From positions 1 to 24,007 of the forward strand of contig JAPXMM010000023.1 in assembly GCA_033809015.1 (NCBI GenBank): a stretch of DNA of 24,007 bases, read 5' to 3'. Below, piece after piece: positions 1-9,300 of the stretch. Position 1 is the first letter of the stretch; every line of letters begins with the position of its first letter. This DNA comes from DTU049 sp033809015 (GTDB taxonomy: Bacteria; Bacteroidota; Bacteroidia; Bacteroidales; DTU049). The notes under the pieces were generated by a model. That model was given only the letters and a program-made list of their open reading frames with translations. It did no database searches and was not told the origin of the DNA. Both the position numbers and the translations under genes were made by a program.

Positions 1-630
1 GGATACATGTTTAATGGTAATATTGGTATAGATTTGCAATGTTCATATCTATTAGGTGACGAAAATGCAGGAGAATCTAAATCTAATTATACTTTTTTTA
101 GCACTAATTACTATGATTATGAAAAAATATCTGTCAAAAATCAGATAATTAGAATCAATCCTTCATTAATAATAGCTAGTGGTTTTGACAAGCTAGACCC
201 TTATGCTAGATTTGGTGTGATATTAGGCTTTGGCTCTGTTACTTATACTAATCTAAATGAAGAATATGAAAATAATATATTAGAAAATAAAGTAATAGAA
301 AAGTGGAAATTTAATGGTGGAATGGCTTTTGGCCTTTCATCAGCACTTGGACTCATGTATCACATATCAGATTTAATATCTGTTTATGGAGAATTAGATT
401 TAGTGAGTATGAGCTATGCTCCTACCAATGGTGTAATGACAGAATACACTGTAAACGGGGCAGATAAATTACCAGATTTAACAACTGATGCCAAAGAAAT
501 CGAATTTTTAGATGAAATCACTTATGATTATGATAATCCTCCTTCAACAGCAGAACCTAGTAAAGAGCTAAAATTTTATTTTCCTTATAGTAGCATAGGT
601 CTTAATATTGGAGTTAGATTTTCATTCTAG
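1..630 (+). CDS. Outer-membrane beta-barrel protein, C-terminal part (5' end outside window)
   Basis: The reading frame is already open at base 1 (Gly-Tyr precede the first Met at base 7), so this is the 3' part of a longer gene; no signal peptide is present in the visible portion. The protein shows alternating polar and hydrophobic stretches, for example IGLNIGVRFSF at the extreme C-terminus, which ends in Phe. A terminal aromatic residue on a last amphipathic strand is the usual outer-membrane beta-barrel ending recognised by the BAM machinery. Other strand-like segments are YARFGVILGFGSV and LISVYGELDLVSMSY. The roughly 60 acidic, loop-like residues near the end (PDLTTDAKEIEFLDE) would fit an extracellular loop. 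A small OmpW/OmpX-like porin or a generic Bacteroidota 'outer membrane beta-barrel protein' is likely; the exact family and substrate cannot be told. It is transcribed toward a strong terminator just downstream. Confidence 0.72.
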   Translation, partial: GYMFNGNIGIDLQCSYLLGDENAGESKSNYTFFSTNYYDYEKISVKNQIIRINPSLIIASGFDKLDPYARFGVILGFGSVTYTNLNEEYENNILENKVIEKWKFNGGMAFGLSSALGLMYHISDLISVYGELDLVSMSYAPTNGVMTEYTVNGADKLPDLTTDAKEIEFLDEITYDYDNPPSTAEPSKELKFYFPYSSIGLNIGVRFSF

Positions 631-657
631 CGGATTAGATTTTTGTTAAAATATCTT

Positions 658-692
658 AAAAGAGCAGAATATTCAGATTCTGCTCTTTTTTA
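658..692 (+). terminator. Intrinsic terminator after the beta-barrel gene
   Basis: A perfect 13-bp stem (658-670 AAAAGAGCAGAAT, 677-689 its reverse complement) encloses a 6-nt loop and runs directly into a T-rich tail. It lies 28 nt after the stop codon at 630. The A-rich 5' flank could let it work on the minus strand as well, but the next minus-strand gene ends about 410 nt away. Confidence 0.85.
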
Positions 693-790
693 TTTAATTT
701 ATAACTAAATCATTTCTGTAAATTTATAAGCCAAGTCAGATTTCTTAGGAGTTTAATTTTATTTATTTAAAAAAAAGTTTCTTATTAAAT

Positions 791-987
791 TCTTTCTTTG
801 TCAACTATACAAAGAAAAAGAAAGAAACAAAGAAAAATCTCCGCTGGGGAAATAATTTGATAAAACTACGCAAACACCCCATTGGGGTTTACAAACTCGC
901 AAGCTATCGCTTGCTCAGACAGTGTAAACCCTTTTCCCCAACTCGGCTTGCTTGTTTTATAACAAATCATTTCCCAATGCGGATTTA
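791..987. repeat. Nested imperfect palindrome in a non-coding stretch
   Basis: The gap 693-1102 has no convincing gene. Within it are several inverted repeats set inside one another: outer arms 834-866 and 954-987 (AAATCTCCGCTGGGGAAAT against ATTTCCCAATGCGGATTT, imperfect), a middle pair 885-893/923-931 (GGGTTTACA/TGTAAACCC, perfect) and an inner hairpin 899-904/909-914 (GCAAGC/GCTTGC, loop TATC). Just before the outer arm is another short hairpin, 794-800/810-816 (TTCTTTG/CAAAGAA). The left part, from CAACTATACAAAGAA to the outer arm, recurs in reverse orientation near 21542-21592, so this looks like a dispersed intergenic repeat family rather than a one-off hairpin. No transposase is associated. 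A structured RNA or a recombination/insertion target is possible. Confidence 0.6.
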
Positions 988-1102
988 ACAGCACAACTTT
1001 GATATAGTTTATAATTGTCAAATATAGTTGTTTATTTAAAAATTAATAATTATGATTTTATCTATTCTTATTGAAACATTTTTTTATATAGAGCCAAAAA
1101 TT

Positions 1103-1408
1103 TTATAAATAAAGAGAGAAAATATATAAAAATAAAATTATGAACAAAATAATAGGTATTATCATAAATATTATATAAATTAAAAGGATATTTTTTTCTT
1201 TTTTGTTTATATTTTTCATTTTTTTCATAGCTTGAATGATTGTATGAATGGCCTCTAAAGAAAAAACTCTATTATTAGAAAAATTTTCATCTTTTGCTAA
1301 AATATTTTTTACTTTTTTAGCAAGAAAAATGCAAATCATAACACATATGCCACCTAATATGCAGATAGAATAAAATACTATATCAAAGTTATTATCAATT
1401 ACTTTCAT
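1103..1408 (-). CDS. Small two-TM membrane protein, candidate Rhs immunity protein (copy 2)
   Basis: A 101-residue protein with a hydrophobic segment at about residues 9-29, a lysine-rich central region, and a second very hydrophobic segment at about 73-99. It is clearly paralogous to the 99-residue protein encoded just upstream: shared KDE.F, VFSL and KKEK.IL blocks and the same two-TM layout. The two genes are 21 nt apart and follow the orphan Rhs tip gene in the same direction. I do not recognise a named family. Small multi-TM proteins directly behind a toxin tip are a common form of immunity protein when the toxin acts at the inner membrane or periplasm; that role here is inference from position, tandem duplication and topology. 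Composition is extremely AT-rich, as is usual for tip/immunity cassettes. An unrelated small membrane protein cannot be excluded. Confidence 0.7.
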   Translation of the reverse strand: MKVIDNNFDIVFYSICILGGICVMICIFLAKKVKNILAKDENFSNNRVFSLEAIHTIIQAMKKMKNINKKEKNILLIYIIFMIIPIILFIILFLYIFSLYL

Positions 1409-1429
1409 AAAAATTTCTATATATTGACA

Positions 1430-1729
1430 TTACCAATCTGTGAAAAAAATCATATAAATTAATATTATACAGCATATTAATGATATTGACATGAGAATAA
1501 CATACAAAAATAAAATTCTTTTTTCTTTTTTATCAAGATTAGGCATTTTAAAATATGCTTTACTTAAAAAATATATGGAATACAGTGAGAAAACGTCGTC
1601 TCTATAAAATCTTTCATCTTTTTTCAAAATTTTCTTTATTTTTCTAACATGTAGTTTTGTTATGAGCATACATATCCCAACAATAAAAAATAATAAATAA
1701 AATATAATATCTATTTTGTGATTTACCAT
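1430..1729 (-). CDS. Small two-TM membrane protein, candidate Rhs immunity protein (copy 1)
   Basis: A 99-residue protein starting 16 nt after the stop of the orphan Rhs tip gene, so almost certainly co-transcribed with it. There are TM segments at about residues 8-26 (DIIFYLLFFIVGICMLIT) and 73-96, with a basic, charged stretch between (RKIKKILKKDERF, then VFSL, then DKKEKRIL). It is a diverged tandem paralog of the downstream 101-residue protein. No enzymatic motif is visible and I do not recognise the family. Its tight coupling to the tip makes it the best immunity candidate for that tip; duplicated or diversified immunity genes behind polymorphic toxins are well known, but activity here is inferred. 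The predicted inner-membrane location would suit protection against a membrane-active or periplasmic toxin. Confidence 0.72.
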   Translation of the reverse strand: MVNHKIDIIFYLLFFIVGICMLITKLHVRKIKKILKKDERFYRDDVFSLYSIYFLSKAYFKMPNLDKKEKRILFLYVILMSISLICCIILIYMIFFTDW

Positions 1730-1745
1730 AGAAAAATTCTTATAA

Positions 1746-2750
1746 TTAAAAATGTCTCATATGATAGTTCCATACATCACTAGGGGAAGGTTCTATCAAC
1801 AAGGTGTTAGTTTTACCAATAAAATAACCAGATCCTAATCCAATATTTATCCCATTATATCTTGTGTTTTTACCAGGTATTTTATTATAAGGTGATAAAT
1901 CCCCATTTAATTCAATACTAATTGGATTATTTTTAATAAAAGGTAATTTAAATGAAACATTAAGTGCAGAGCCAGCTAGATCAGTTGCTTTAAAATCTTT
2001 ATCAGTAACAGATAATCCCATACCTGCTGTAGCACTTAAACCATACATAAAACCATAAGTGAAATACAAACTTGCATTACCAGTGGCATCAGTAACAGCT
2101 CCCATATCAATCATTATACCAGGTCCAATTGATAATGACAAATTAAGTACTGATAAAACAAACCCCCTCCCTGTATTAGTATTTTCTATATTTTCTATAT
2201 TATTAATGTTATTAAAATTTATATTATCATTACTCCCAAGTTTCACTTTATCTCCAGGCTGTAAACTTACATATTTATCATTATTACTAAAGGCATAGCC
2301 TTGCGATTTCATGTTAGATATAACTTCATCATATGGTATACCAGATTGCTCATGCAAAGTCCATGCATTATCTCCTTTTTCTGCTATCCATTCACTACTA
2401 CCGTCCTGTGGTGGTATCCATGAAAGCTGACCATTAGGATCAGTTAATTTTAAAGGATTACCTAAACAATACATATACGCACTCGTGCTCGGATACTTAT
2501 CGCTCATCGGATCCACGCTCAGCCACACGCTCAGATCGCTATCATAGTATCTCGCCCCGAAATATGTATAGCTGGATTCATTGTCCAGCTCCTTGGCGGT
2601 GAATTTATAGCGGGTATCAAACTCGCTATTCCTTTGGATCACAAATATCTCGCCAAAAGGTAAATACTGCAAGTGCTGGCACACTGCACCATTTTCATTT
2701 GTCACAAAGGAGGCGGAGCCAAGGTGGTCGGGGTGGTATACAAATTTCAT
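1746..2750 (-). CDS. Orphan Rhs module: core end fused to a LysM-like/unknown tip
   Basis: A 334-residue protein. Residues 1 to about 107 match the end of the Rhs core of the large gene upstream: YHPDHLGSASFV, YLPFGE, then FGARYYDSDLSVWLSVDP and the boundary YMYCLGNPLKLTDPNG. After the boundary the sequence is unrelated to the M23 tip. Residues about 119-167 look like a LysM motif (KGDNAWTLHEQSGIP ... LQPGDKVKLG), followed by an Asn-rich linker and a Gly-rich, beta-patterned hydrophobic C-terminus of about 135 residues (GFMYGLSATAGMGLS) that I cannot assign. No signal peptide or YD repeats are present, so alone it cannot be a full Rhs toxin; it fits an orphan C-terminal module. It could be a silent cassette that replaces the M23 tip by recombination, or a small expressed protein, since an ATG and a promoter-like box precede it. 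Two paralogous small membrane-protein genes follow directly. Confidence 0.85.
   Translation of the reverse strand: MKFVYHPDHLGSASFVTNENGAVCQHLQYLPFGEIFVIQRNSEFDTRYKFTAKELDNESSYTYFGARYYDSDLSVWLSVDPMSDKYPSTSAYMYCLGNPLKLTDPNGQLSWIPPQDGSSEWIAEKGDNAWTLHEQSGIPYDEVISNMKSQGYAFSNNDKYVSLQPGDKVKLGSNDNINFNNINNIENIENTNTGRGFVLSVLNLSLSIGPGIMIDMGAVTDATGNASLYFTYGFMYGLSATAGMGLSVTDKDFKATDLAGSALNVSFKLPFIKNNPISIELNGDLSPYNKIPGKNTRYNGINIGLGSGYFIGKTNTLLIEPSPSDVWNYHMRHF
2461..2738 (-). repeat. Rhs core direct repeat, orphan copy
   Basis: This segment aligns without gaps to 3899-4176 at a constant offset of 1438. By eye I count about 37 mismatches in 278 bp (roughly 87% identity), with a 53-bp perfectly identical run at 2467-2519. 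The repeat is visibly more GC-rich than the AT-rich tips on either side, as usual for Rhs cores. It ends at the core/tip boundary, so a crossover here would swap tips in frame. Confidence 0.88.
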
Positions 2751-2762
2751 AAGAAGTTTTGT

Positions 2763-2787
2763 TAGGTAAAATTAATGAATATTTTTG
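2763..2787 (-). promoter_or_regulatory. Promoter-like element before the orphan Rhs gene
   Basis: On the minus strand, 25 bases ending in CATTAATTTTACCTA are identical to plus-strand 20000-20024, upstream of an unrelated secreted-protein gene. The embedded TAATTTTA (2767-2774) resembles the Bacteroidota -7 box TAnnTTTG apart from its last base and lies 16 nt before the ATG. No convincing -33 TTG was found, so its strength is uncertain. Confidence 0.45.
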
Positions 2788-2795
2788 TAATAAAT

Positions 2796-3311
2796 TTACT
2801 CGTTTTTCAGCTCATTAAATTTGATTTTTTCTATTTTTTTAGAATCTATTTTACGAATTTCTATTGTGTTTTTAGATAAATCAAGACTATCAAAAAGAAG
2901 TATATATCCTTCTTGTTCATAGTTGAATTCATCGGATTGAAAAACTTTAAAAGGTTTTTCCTGAATTAAAATAAAAAAATCATAACCAACATAATCATAA
3001 AAAAACAGTAAATAATAAGTTGAATTATTTTTTTTAATATTGTAAATGCAGTCTAAATTACTATTGGTTCTAAAAATTTCATTAGCATTATTATTATAAA
3101 ATATTATTATCACCTCTATTCCTTCTTTAAGTTTTGTAGTATCATGGGTAAGCTTAAAAGGATATGAGTTTTGATTTAATAAAATATTTATTGAATCAAC
3201 AGAAATATTTTCATAGTCTAATATAATATGTCTAATTTCACCCTGAGCTTTTAAATTTATTATAAATAAACTTATTATAATGAAAAAATAAAATTTTATG
3301 CTATTTTTCAT
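2796..3311 (-). CDS. Small secreted protein, candidate immunity to the M23 Rhs tip
   Basis: I place the start at the Met at 3311, because it gives a textbook signal peptide: MKNSIKFYFF, a hydrophobic core, then LKA|QG, with Sec cleavage expected after Ala. A start nine codons earlier (3338) is possible and would overlap the Rhs stop by 14 nt; the chosen start leaves a 13-nt gap. The mature protein is about 150 residues, acidic to neutral, with strand-like hydrophobic segments (GIEVIIIFY, YYLLFFYDYVGYDFFILI) and no Cys pair or known catalytic motif. I do not recognise the family. Directly behind a toxin whose tip is a predicted peptidoglycan endopeptidase, a periplasmic or secreted small protein is what an immunity partner would look like; this is inference. 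The next gene downstream, 45 nt on, is the orphan Rhs module. Confidence 0.7.
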   Translation of the reverse strand: MKNSIKFYFFIIISLFIINLKAQGEIRHIILDYENISVDSINILLNQNSYPFKLTHDTTKLKEGIEVIIIFYNNNANEIFRTNSNLDCIYNIKKNNSTYYLLFFYDYVGYDFFILIQEKPFKVFQSDEFNYEQEGYILLFDSLDLSKNTIEIRKIDSKKIEKIKFNELKNE

Positions 3312-3324
3312 AATTTTATAATTT

Positions 3325-6300
3325 TTAATTATTTTCAATCATTATTACTTTTGTAGGATCATTAGAATCTATTACAAATTTTGTATCTACATATTTGTTT
3401 GGATCTTTTCTACCCTCTAATCCTTTTCCTAAATCTATATCAGTTCTAATTTCAAAATGTAAATGTTCATCTTCACCTTTTAGATTTTCAGCGTTCCCAG
3501 TATTTCCTGTTTTACCAATAACAGTCTCGTTTTCTACGACATTGTCTCCTACAGTTACACTTGTTTCAGAAAGATGAGCATAAAAAGAATACTCATATTT
3601 ACCATTTTCATCAACTATAGGATTACCATTTTCATCATAATGTTGTATCACTATATAAGTTCCATAATCACTTCCTTGTTTTTCATTAACTATTTTTACA
3701 ACAATTCCATTATTTATTGCATAAACGGGTGTGCCTATAGGAGCATAATAATCTATACCTTGATGATTCTTAATAGTACCATTTTTATTTCTTCTAACAG
3801 GGCCAAATGTATTTTTAACCGAATTTCTTCTAACTTTCATTTTTTTTAATGGATCACCCCAGTATTCTCCATTTACATCGATTAATCGTATTGGATTTCC
3901 CACACAATACATATACGCACTCGTGCTCGGATACTTATCGCTCATCGGATCCACGCTAAGCCACACACTCAGATCGCTATCATAATACCTCGCCCCGAAA
4001 TACGTATAACTGGTCTCATTGTCTAGCTCTTTGGCGGTGAATTTATACCTGCTGTCAAACTCGCTATTCCTCTGGCTAACGAATAGCTCACCGAAAGGCA
4101 AATACTGGATGTGCTGCTCCACATAGCCATCTGCATTTGTTACAAAGGAGGCGGAGCCGAGGTGGTCGGGGTGGTAGAAATATTTTAAGTCTTCTTGGTC
4201 ATTTTTATCATAAAATATATGTAGGCTTTTAAATATATCAGGATATATAGTATGGTCTCCATCGTAGCCTACCTCATTCACATCTCTCATCATTTGCTCC
4301 AGCATAGCTGTGCTCAGCTCATCATAGTTGCTACCATGTATAGGTGGTATAGGATGATACATATCAGCGTGTGCCAACAGGAAACCTCCACCTATCTTGG
4401 AGCATATACGCTCGCCCTCGATGTAGTAGTGCTTGGTATACTCCTTATCTGTTACTACCATATAGCCTCCTAAATACATTACTTTGTCTTCGTTTAGATT
4501 TGCAAAGTTAATCAAATTTTCATTATTTATCCACATTTGATTATGAAAACCAGCCATTTTGAGTACCCTATCACCACCAGCATCATACACATAAGTGCTC
4601 AAATATCGTCTGTCTCCCACAGCTCCTATACGATTCTCTTCGTCCCATGCCTGCCTGCGAGCAGATACTCCAGCCGTTTCATTTTCATACATTACCATAT
4701 TACCATTAGCATCATATTTTATAGTACTATTATCATTAACTTTACGCACAGCATGTGGCTGATAAGAGTCATAGATATAATTATACTCCCTATTTAGATT
4801 GTTCATAGAACCATTTATGAATGTATTAGCATTCTCATATTTATTTATTATTCTGCCAGATGGGGTATATGACATTCCTAATTTGTATTGAGTTATGCCC
4901 ATTTCACCTTGCCAGATGCCTTCAGAATTTATTAATCTATATAATTCATCATATTTATAACCATAAGAATATAAGCCACCCATACCATCAGCTAATGTCT
5001 GTGCATAATTTTCGATATTTATTATATTATCAACGTTATCATATTTATATCGGATATTTTGCATTATCTCACCGTCGCTATTCCATGATTTTAGATATAA
5101 TAATCTACGATTTAGTGAGTCATAGGTATACTCTGCACGTGTGTTATTACCATAATCTATTCTCAATCTACTGCCGAATTTATCATAGCCTATGAAAGAC
5201 ACAATATCTGTAGTCATATAACCAGGTTTCGAGCTTGTTATATTTTCTAAATCTCCACCTTGATTATAGTTATATTTTACATTTTCACCATCAGGATATA
5301 GTATGGAACTAATGCGATTCCAACTATCATATTGCCAATTCATCTCGAAGGTATAATTTTCACCCTTTGGCAACATGATAGTACGTGTATTACGAATCAT
5401 TTCTCCCATATTCCCATATTTGAAGGTTTGCACGCCAGTAGCATCCTGCTGTTTTATCAACCTACCACTCTGATTGCCAGTGCCAGGTGCCCCATATTTG
5501 TAATATACGTTCATTTCCGGATTTTCTGGATAATGTATCTCCATAAGCCTGCCTAAATGATAAATGTAATCAATTTCTGTGTCACCATTATCTATTAGAT
5601 TCTGTGTTTGCATGGCTATCATATTACCAGCATTATCATAAGTATAACGTGTAGTACCGGCATCTGGATGCTCTCGCTCTATCAATTGTCCTATCATATC
5701 ATAAGTGTATCTAGTAATGAAATTTTCAGGATCACTACTTTCTAATAGTTGGCCTATAGCATCATATTTGAAGCCTGTCTGCCCTCCCAGTGCATCTTTT
5801 ATTGTCGTCTGCAGATTTCGTGCATCTTTATAAATAGATGATTTTATACCATTAGGGTCTGTTATTTCTGTCATAAAGCGTAGTTGATCAAATTTATCAG
5901 TGCCAAAGCCATAGCTCATATATGTATTCCTTTGGTCTGGTGTAGTTATTTTCACTTTACGATCTAGTACATCATAATAAGTGATAGTGGGAGGTGCTAA
6001 ATGTGTAGTGTCTATGTTTGTTAAAATCATAAATGTAGTATCATAATCTTTAACTTGAGGATAAAAAGATTTATTTATTCTACCCATAGCATCATAGAAA
6101 ACCACATTTGATAAAGTAATCATATTTTTATTAGTTTGAGTTATAGTATCATAAATAACAGATGTCCTTTTCAAAGCAGTTTGCATACCTAAAACATTAC
6201 ACAATGTAGTGATAACTATGTCATCGTGTCCTGGATTGTAATATTTAGTTTTAGCCCATATATTGCCCCATCCATTATTTATATGAGTAGGATAACTAAA

Positions 6301-9300
6301 TTTGATAGTATAGGGAATATTATTGGCTATTTCATTAGGGGCACGTACAGTAGTCATTCGTCCATCTGCATCATAGGTATACTGCATCTCTTGTCCTGCA
6401 ATATCAATAGTTTTAAGTGGTTTGCCTATGCGATAATCATATATTGCTGATGAGCTATAGCCAGACTCATCACTTACTTGTATAGGATATGTAAATACTT
6501 CTGCATCATAATTTATCGTTATGCTTTTATGTTCATTATTTATATCTGCAGGAAACTCTGCATAAGTAATGTTACCATAGTTATCATATTTAAAATTAGT
6601 GGTAGAGGTACCATTATCGTTAAGAACATGGATGGCTGTCATCCTCCCATTATTATCATATTCAGCTCCTCTTCTACGTACCACTATATCATTGCCTCCA
6701 GCTAATGAGTGTATCACCACCTCTTTAGCACAAGTGAGTATATGCTTATTTATTAAATCCTGACTCCATAAATATTCTATATTAACAGTCACATCATCAT
6801 TAGGATCATTCACATCACCATAATCTTTAAAAAGACTTATATTACCATAGGAGGTATGATTATATTCTTTTTTAGTATGGATAGAATATGTAGGCTGACC
6901 TTCATAAAAATATCTATCTTCGTATAATAGAGCTGGATATACTCCATAGCAAGGAATAGTAGTAGTATCTATCACAGCACCAGTAGGGATGTCTTTTAAT
7001 ACATATGTATATTTAGTAGCTATATATTTATTTCCCGCAGAATCAGCTACCTCTTCATATTTCTTTAAACCTTTGAAACGAAAATCATTAGTATGATATT
7101 TCTCTGTTATTATTCTATATATATGTCTTGGATATGCAGTATTATATTGATATGTTTTAATAGAGTCAAAGCCATAGAAAGTTTTATCTTCGCGATTATA
7201 TTTCCCACCGTAGTATTCAAATTCATTATACATACTCGAGCCAGGTTGTATCGAACTAACGATTATTTCAGCTGATTTCATTGCCATAATTCTTTGTGGC
7301 ATTTCTTGCGAGCAAGCTGTCAATTCATAATCTATGGATATACCTTTTTCTATTGGATTTGTAATATTAGCAAGTAAATTCACTTTGCCTAGATTAGAAT
7401 AATAAACTATCATCTTATCTTCGCTGGTAGAAAAGACCAAATCAGCATATCCATCATTATTAATATCCATTAATTGACCTCTTACAGCGGAGGAAGACTT
7501 TCTTTTATTACCAGAAGGGTTAATAATAAATTTACAAATAAACGCAGGGATGGCAAATGTAACAGCTCCATTGCCCCCTTGAGTACTACTTCTATTCACA
7601 AATGAATAATTATTAAACGTCCCCATTGGTTCATTAGCTAAAAAACCATTACCTGTATTTATATTTACATATAATTTATGGTTACTTCCATCCACTATTA
7701 ATTTATCAGCTAATCCATCACCATTCACATCAGTCATAAAATACTTCTCCCCATCTTCGGAATATGTAAATGATATACCCAACGATATACTGCTCTCCCA
7801 TGCTTCAAATTCTACACTGCCAGCTCCACTTTCATTTTGATAAAAACTATTATTTGCCCAGGGCATTCCTAAATTATTTAAAACAAAACCATTATTTTCG
7901 AAACAATAACCTTTATTTAATCTTACCTTATATACATCATCATCATCTACATATATGTGGTCAGGCAAACCATCACCATTGATATCTTGATAAGCCACAG
8001 TCCTTATATTATCTCCCCATATAGAGCTACTGCCTACGCTACCTTTCACTCTTACTTTATACCCTTTACCATTAGTAGTATATTCATTGAAAGAGAAATT
8101 AGTACCTGCATTTGCACCTAAAGATCTGGATTTATTTTCGGTAATCAGAATATTCCCAATATTTCTTCCATATTTTTCGAAATCACCATAAGGAGTGGTA
8201 TATTGAATTCTAGTATCAGATATTACATCTGGATAACCATCTCCATTCATATCCATAAATTCACCTTGCATCTTTTGTTTGCTTTTTGTTATATTAAATC
8301 CTATATCAAAATTAGAAGTATCTTGATTTTCTCTATTGGGTCCTACAGATGCACTAAAAGACCAATTATCCGTTTCTGAGATTTTTATTATAGCACTTAT
8401 TCTGTGCCCAGGCACTATCACAGGGAAAGGAGAATAGATAAACTCTTCCATATCTTCTGATTTCAATGTCTCATCTTCATACTCATTATTATCATTATCA
8501 GGCTCTACATCGGACCAATCTGTATCAATATTTTGTACCCATTTCTCCGTACTCATAGTCCTTTTATCTACTATGCCTTTAGCTTTTACCCCTTTCCATT
8601 TTTTATCTGCCATATCTAAATACATATAACCAAAAACCTCATCCATAGGATTTGTGATATTGTGTGCATTTAATAAACTATCTATCTGGTTATACCAAGT
8701 CTCTGGATTACTAGATAATCCACTAATAATACCAGGATCTGATAAGGCATCAAATGTAAAAGTATTTAATGACGTATTTGCTATGTATAATAATGACTCA
8801 TTAATAGGATCATATACATCCGCATCATGTGTATATGTAAATTGACCCCAGTTACGATTTAGATTGCCAAATATCCACATAGAATCAGGATAAATAGTAT
8901 GTACACCTGCATAATAACTATTAGCAGTAGGGTTGCCATCCCACACATATGCGCTACTGATTTTTTTCGCAAGCTCTATATTATCTGTGTATACATCAAA
9001 ATATAAATCTTGAAGGGAATCTGTTGTGAAGCCTAAAGGTATATATACATCCATATTACCTCCATTCACATTATATTTTATTTCTTTGATACTTTTATGC
9101 TTATTTTTAATGGATATTACAAGGTTGCCTGCAGCTGAAGCATCTGTAAAACTTATTCTAAATAGTATATCACCTTGTACAGTGGTATAATAATGCACAG
9201 AAGGTTGCATATCATTAGCATAGAGGCTATATTCTATATATGGTCTATATATTAATGTACTCATAATGCTCGAAGTATCTACCTGTATTGGTGGCATTGT

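Noticed and set aside
693..1102. Possible small RNA or tRNA in the long gap.
   Set aside because: The nested hairpins do not form a cloverleaf with a CCA-type acceptor, and no promoter/terminator pair was evident; recorded as a repeat only.
2059..2298. 79-codon plus-strand frame opposite the orphan Rhs tip.
   Set aside because: Antisense shadow with no start signal and no recognisable sequence.
3395..8845. Many plus-strand open frames of 60-110 codons opposite the large Rhs gene.
   Set aside because: They are antisense to a clearly real gene, rich in His/Ile/Tyr runs from complemented YD and DGD codons, and lack any domain.
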